Positions 62,216 through 64,000 of a stretch of 64,000 nucleotides of DNA are shown one piece after another. Under the pieces are notes generated by a model. The model did not search any database. It worked only from the letters and a program-made list of their open reading frames with translations, and had not been told where the DNA came from. How positions within the stretch are numbered: the stretch's first letter is position 1; each line of letters begins with the position of its first letter. The stretch covers positions 59,951,702 to 60,015,701 of the forward strand of contig OZ020307.1 in assembly GCA_963971305.1 (NCBI GenBank), given 5' to 3'. The DNA comes from Arcuatula senhousia (taxonomy: Eukaryota; Mollusca; Bivalvia; Mytilida; Mytilidae). The position numbers and the translations under genes were made by a program.

Positions 62216-62758
62216 GGTGTGGTGCTGGGTAACTGTACAAGGGATGTCTGGTGTGCAGACTGTTTAGTAAAATGTGTATGTGTGGCACTAAGTGGAGGAG
62301 CTGTCAAATCTGTCGAGTGTCAGGCAACTCGCATGAGACTAGCACATCTTGTGGGCAATTTGGCAACAAATTTATTTGATTTTTATTTTTTTTCCTTTTC
62401 ATCAAATCTCACACAAACAGCTCATAAAAACTTGACAGCCCTGAGCTGTACATGTGTTCAAGGCCCTATACAATGTTGTCGATTTTCATATTGGTTTCAT
62501 GATTTTGTTGCATTGAATCATGTTTCCCTGGCAAAATGGACAGTTTCAACTGGATACATGTAAAAGTACTGTACATGTATGTAAGTGAAATTAAACCTAC
62601 ATTGTTCTGAATAGAGTAAAGTCGAAACATTTTAATAACTAGGGGTTGTATTGAACATTTCGTTTTCCTTAACATAAATTTTGTAAAAGACGTGTCAAGC
62701 TATTGCCATAAGCTTGAACTATTGCTGTGTCGAGATTTCAAATCTTAGTTTTTTGTAC

Positions 62759-62933
62759 CTGAAAGGGCGTGGATATACTTTTCTGAAAAGTATTTATATC
62801 CTTTAGACAACTCTTTGTCTCCCGGACTCTTACTCCTGGCTTTTATACAGTCTTCAACGAACCCGAAGTTAATCGGTGGTACAACAGTTAAATTTTTTGA
62901 CCCTACATCGGTATTTGACATTGAAGTTGCCAT
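62759..62933 (-). CDS. First coding exon of a second unrecognised gene
   Basis: The minus-strand ATG at 62933 lies in a good context (AAAACATGGC) and opens 58 codons that end at a CTTTCAG/GTACAA donor (exon end 62759, one base of the next codon). The peptide begins MATSMSNTDVGSK, runs through VVPPINFGFVEDCIKARS, and ends KGYKYFSEKYIHALS. It has balanced composition, is rich in charged residues, and has no signal peptide, which looks more like real coding sequence than the chance frames elsewhere in the window. The 5' flank from 62934 to about 63030 is homologous, in inverted orientation, to 62110-62215. I do not recognise the family, and the next exon was not found. Confidence 0.5.
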
Positions 62934-63034
62934 GTTTTGTTTACATTAGTACCAAGCTTAGCCTCGTTCTGATACAAATTTTAATATTCATGAGCGTCTC
63001 ATTAAGAAAGGTCTATTGTTTGCCTGAATCACAG

Positions 63035-63930
63035 TTCACATAAAATTCAGAAAAATCAGGCATCACGAAATTACCCCACCCTAGATCTCGCCACTTTTTT
63101 TCTCAAAAGCAATTCTCAAGTGTTGCTGATTTTTTCACTATGATTCCACTAAAACTGTCATAGACTAGCCCACTTTGAACTCAGGCATTTGTTGACTATC
63201 AAAACATATCCAGAAATTTGATGCATTTTTAAAATTTGCATATTTTAATATCAGGAACGGTTCCGGTCAAAAAAAATTATAGAGGAACAATAGCAACTAA
63301 TGAAATTTTCAAAAATTATCAATAAATATGTGTTACAGACACGGTTCGCATGTTAAATTTCAATCAACACACAAGTTTCAATAATTTGAGACCCCTCCTA
63401 ACAATGTCGGCTAAGATTTCAAGGTTCCCTGTTCATTTAAAATTTTGAAGCGTAGCACTCTTCACAAAGCAGTATAAAGTCTTTGGAAAAATGGCTGATA
63501 TTGTAGAAAGTCCAACATTTATCTTGAAATCGTTCAAGATGCCTCGCATGTAAACAAGGTCCGCATATTGATTTCTAGAGATCAACTAAGGTTAAACAAG
63601 ACACAATAAGGCATACAAACCTTATCTTTAAACTGTAGGTTCCTCGGGCGTACAAAGATTGCCTTATTCCTCACTTTGAGTTCAAAAGACTCAGAATTTT
63701 AATCAAATTTGTTAAAAATAAGTTTGTTTTTAACCGCCAGGAAACTTTAGGAAGTTCATAAAAGGTTCTAATTTACATCTGTGACGGATGAGAACAGAAT
63801 ATTTCCCGTATTTTTAATACATGCTGTAAGAACAATGCAATGCAAGGCGGGGGGATTTGAAATGTCACGTGACTTATATTTCATTTGCATACATGAATAT
63901 TAATTAGGCAAAGCACTGTTCATTTCTGGA
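63035..63930. other. Unassigned DNA with one possible start
   Basis: A plus-strand ATG at 63491 in good context gives MADIVESPTFILKSFKMPRM before TAA, with an AT/GTAAAC donor-like site at the end. This could be a first exon or chance. A CACGTG E-box palindrome occurs at about 63866. Confidence 0.25.
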
Positions 63931-63935
63931 TATGA

Positions 63936-63991
63936 ATAGGGGGTAGAACAAAAATGTATGTCCACTTAAAATATACTACCCCCTATTTTTG
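63936..63991. repeat. Hairpin at window end
   Basis: AATAGGGGGTAG and CTACCCCCTATT are exact inverted repeats about 30 bp apart. They may be one end of an element running past the window. Confidence 0.5.
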
Positions 63992-64000
63992 ATAGTCTAT

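Noticed and set aside
62189..62563. 124-codon plus-strand frame as a gene
   Set aside because: About the length expected by chance in this window, no recognised domain, and it uses a different start from the better-placed ATG at 62212.

Overview
The window is AT-rich eukaryotic DNA with very low gene density and many short interspersed repeats. It looks like a marine bivalve genome, most likely a mussel (Mytilus). That inference rests on the repeats: pearl/HINE-like elements (core repeats, an ACGG-type microsatellite, then a 3' hairpin), a hammerhead ribozyme of the type carried by bivalve Penelope-like elements and retrozymes, a tRNA-derived SINE, and decayed reverse transcriptase. There is no operon, rRNA array or CRISPR, and no complete gene. 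Only isolated spliced exons can be supported.

Genes. On the minus strand, a first coding exon (11976-12122) joins in phase to an exon at 7144-7266. That second exon is followed by two shorter copies of its 3' half (7026-7091 and 6905-6970). The three copies differ only at synonymous third positions. A diverged non-coding copy of the first exon lies just upstream (12241-12306). Other minus-strand exon candidates are 62759-62933 and 56983-57052 (both ATG starts with a good donor), 43026-43124, 43658-43722 and 39416-39643. I do not recognise any of these proteins, and which exons belong to one gene cannot be settled without transcripts.

Mobile DNA. The left part (0.8-15 kb) is packed with pearl/HINE-like elements of several families. 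A hammerhead ribozyme sits at 15480-15527 inside a degenerate minisatellite that also carries two MITE-like insertions (15.4-17.3 kb). A frameshifted reverse transcriptase relic lies at 19.7-20.5 kb. A 4,950-bp element (22605-27554) has ~550-bp terminal inverted repeats, CACAGTG termini and a TTAAT target duplication; it abuts a SINE. The middle (28-57 kb) is mostly plain AT-rich intronic or intergenic DNA with scattered MITEs, including a CpG-rich palindromic one (48242-48628) and a pogo-like one (51142-51856). The right part holds a 52-bp minisatellite whose every unit carries splice-site-like signals (57801-58223), a 3,131-bp terminal-inverted-repeat element (58617-61747) with other elements nested in it, and an inverted duplication of a promoter/start-codon region (62110-63030).

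Together these features describe an ordinary intron-rich bivalve locus shaped mainly by non-autonomous transposons. The most interesting signals are the triplicated exon, the RSS-heptamer-ended element, the hammerhead ribozyme, and the re-use of one core module by pearl-like families with different ends.
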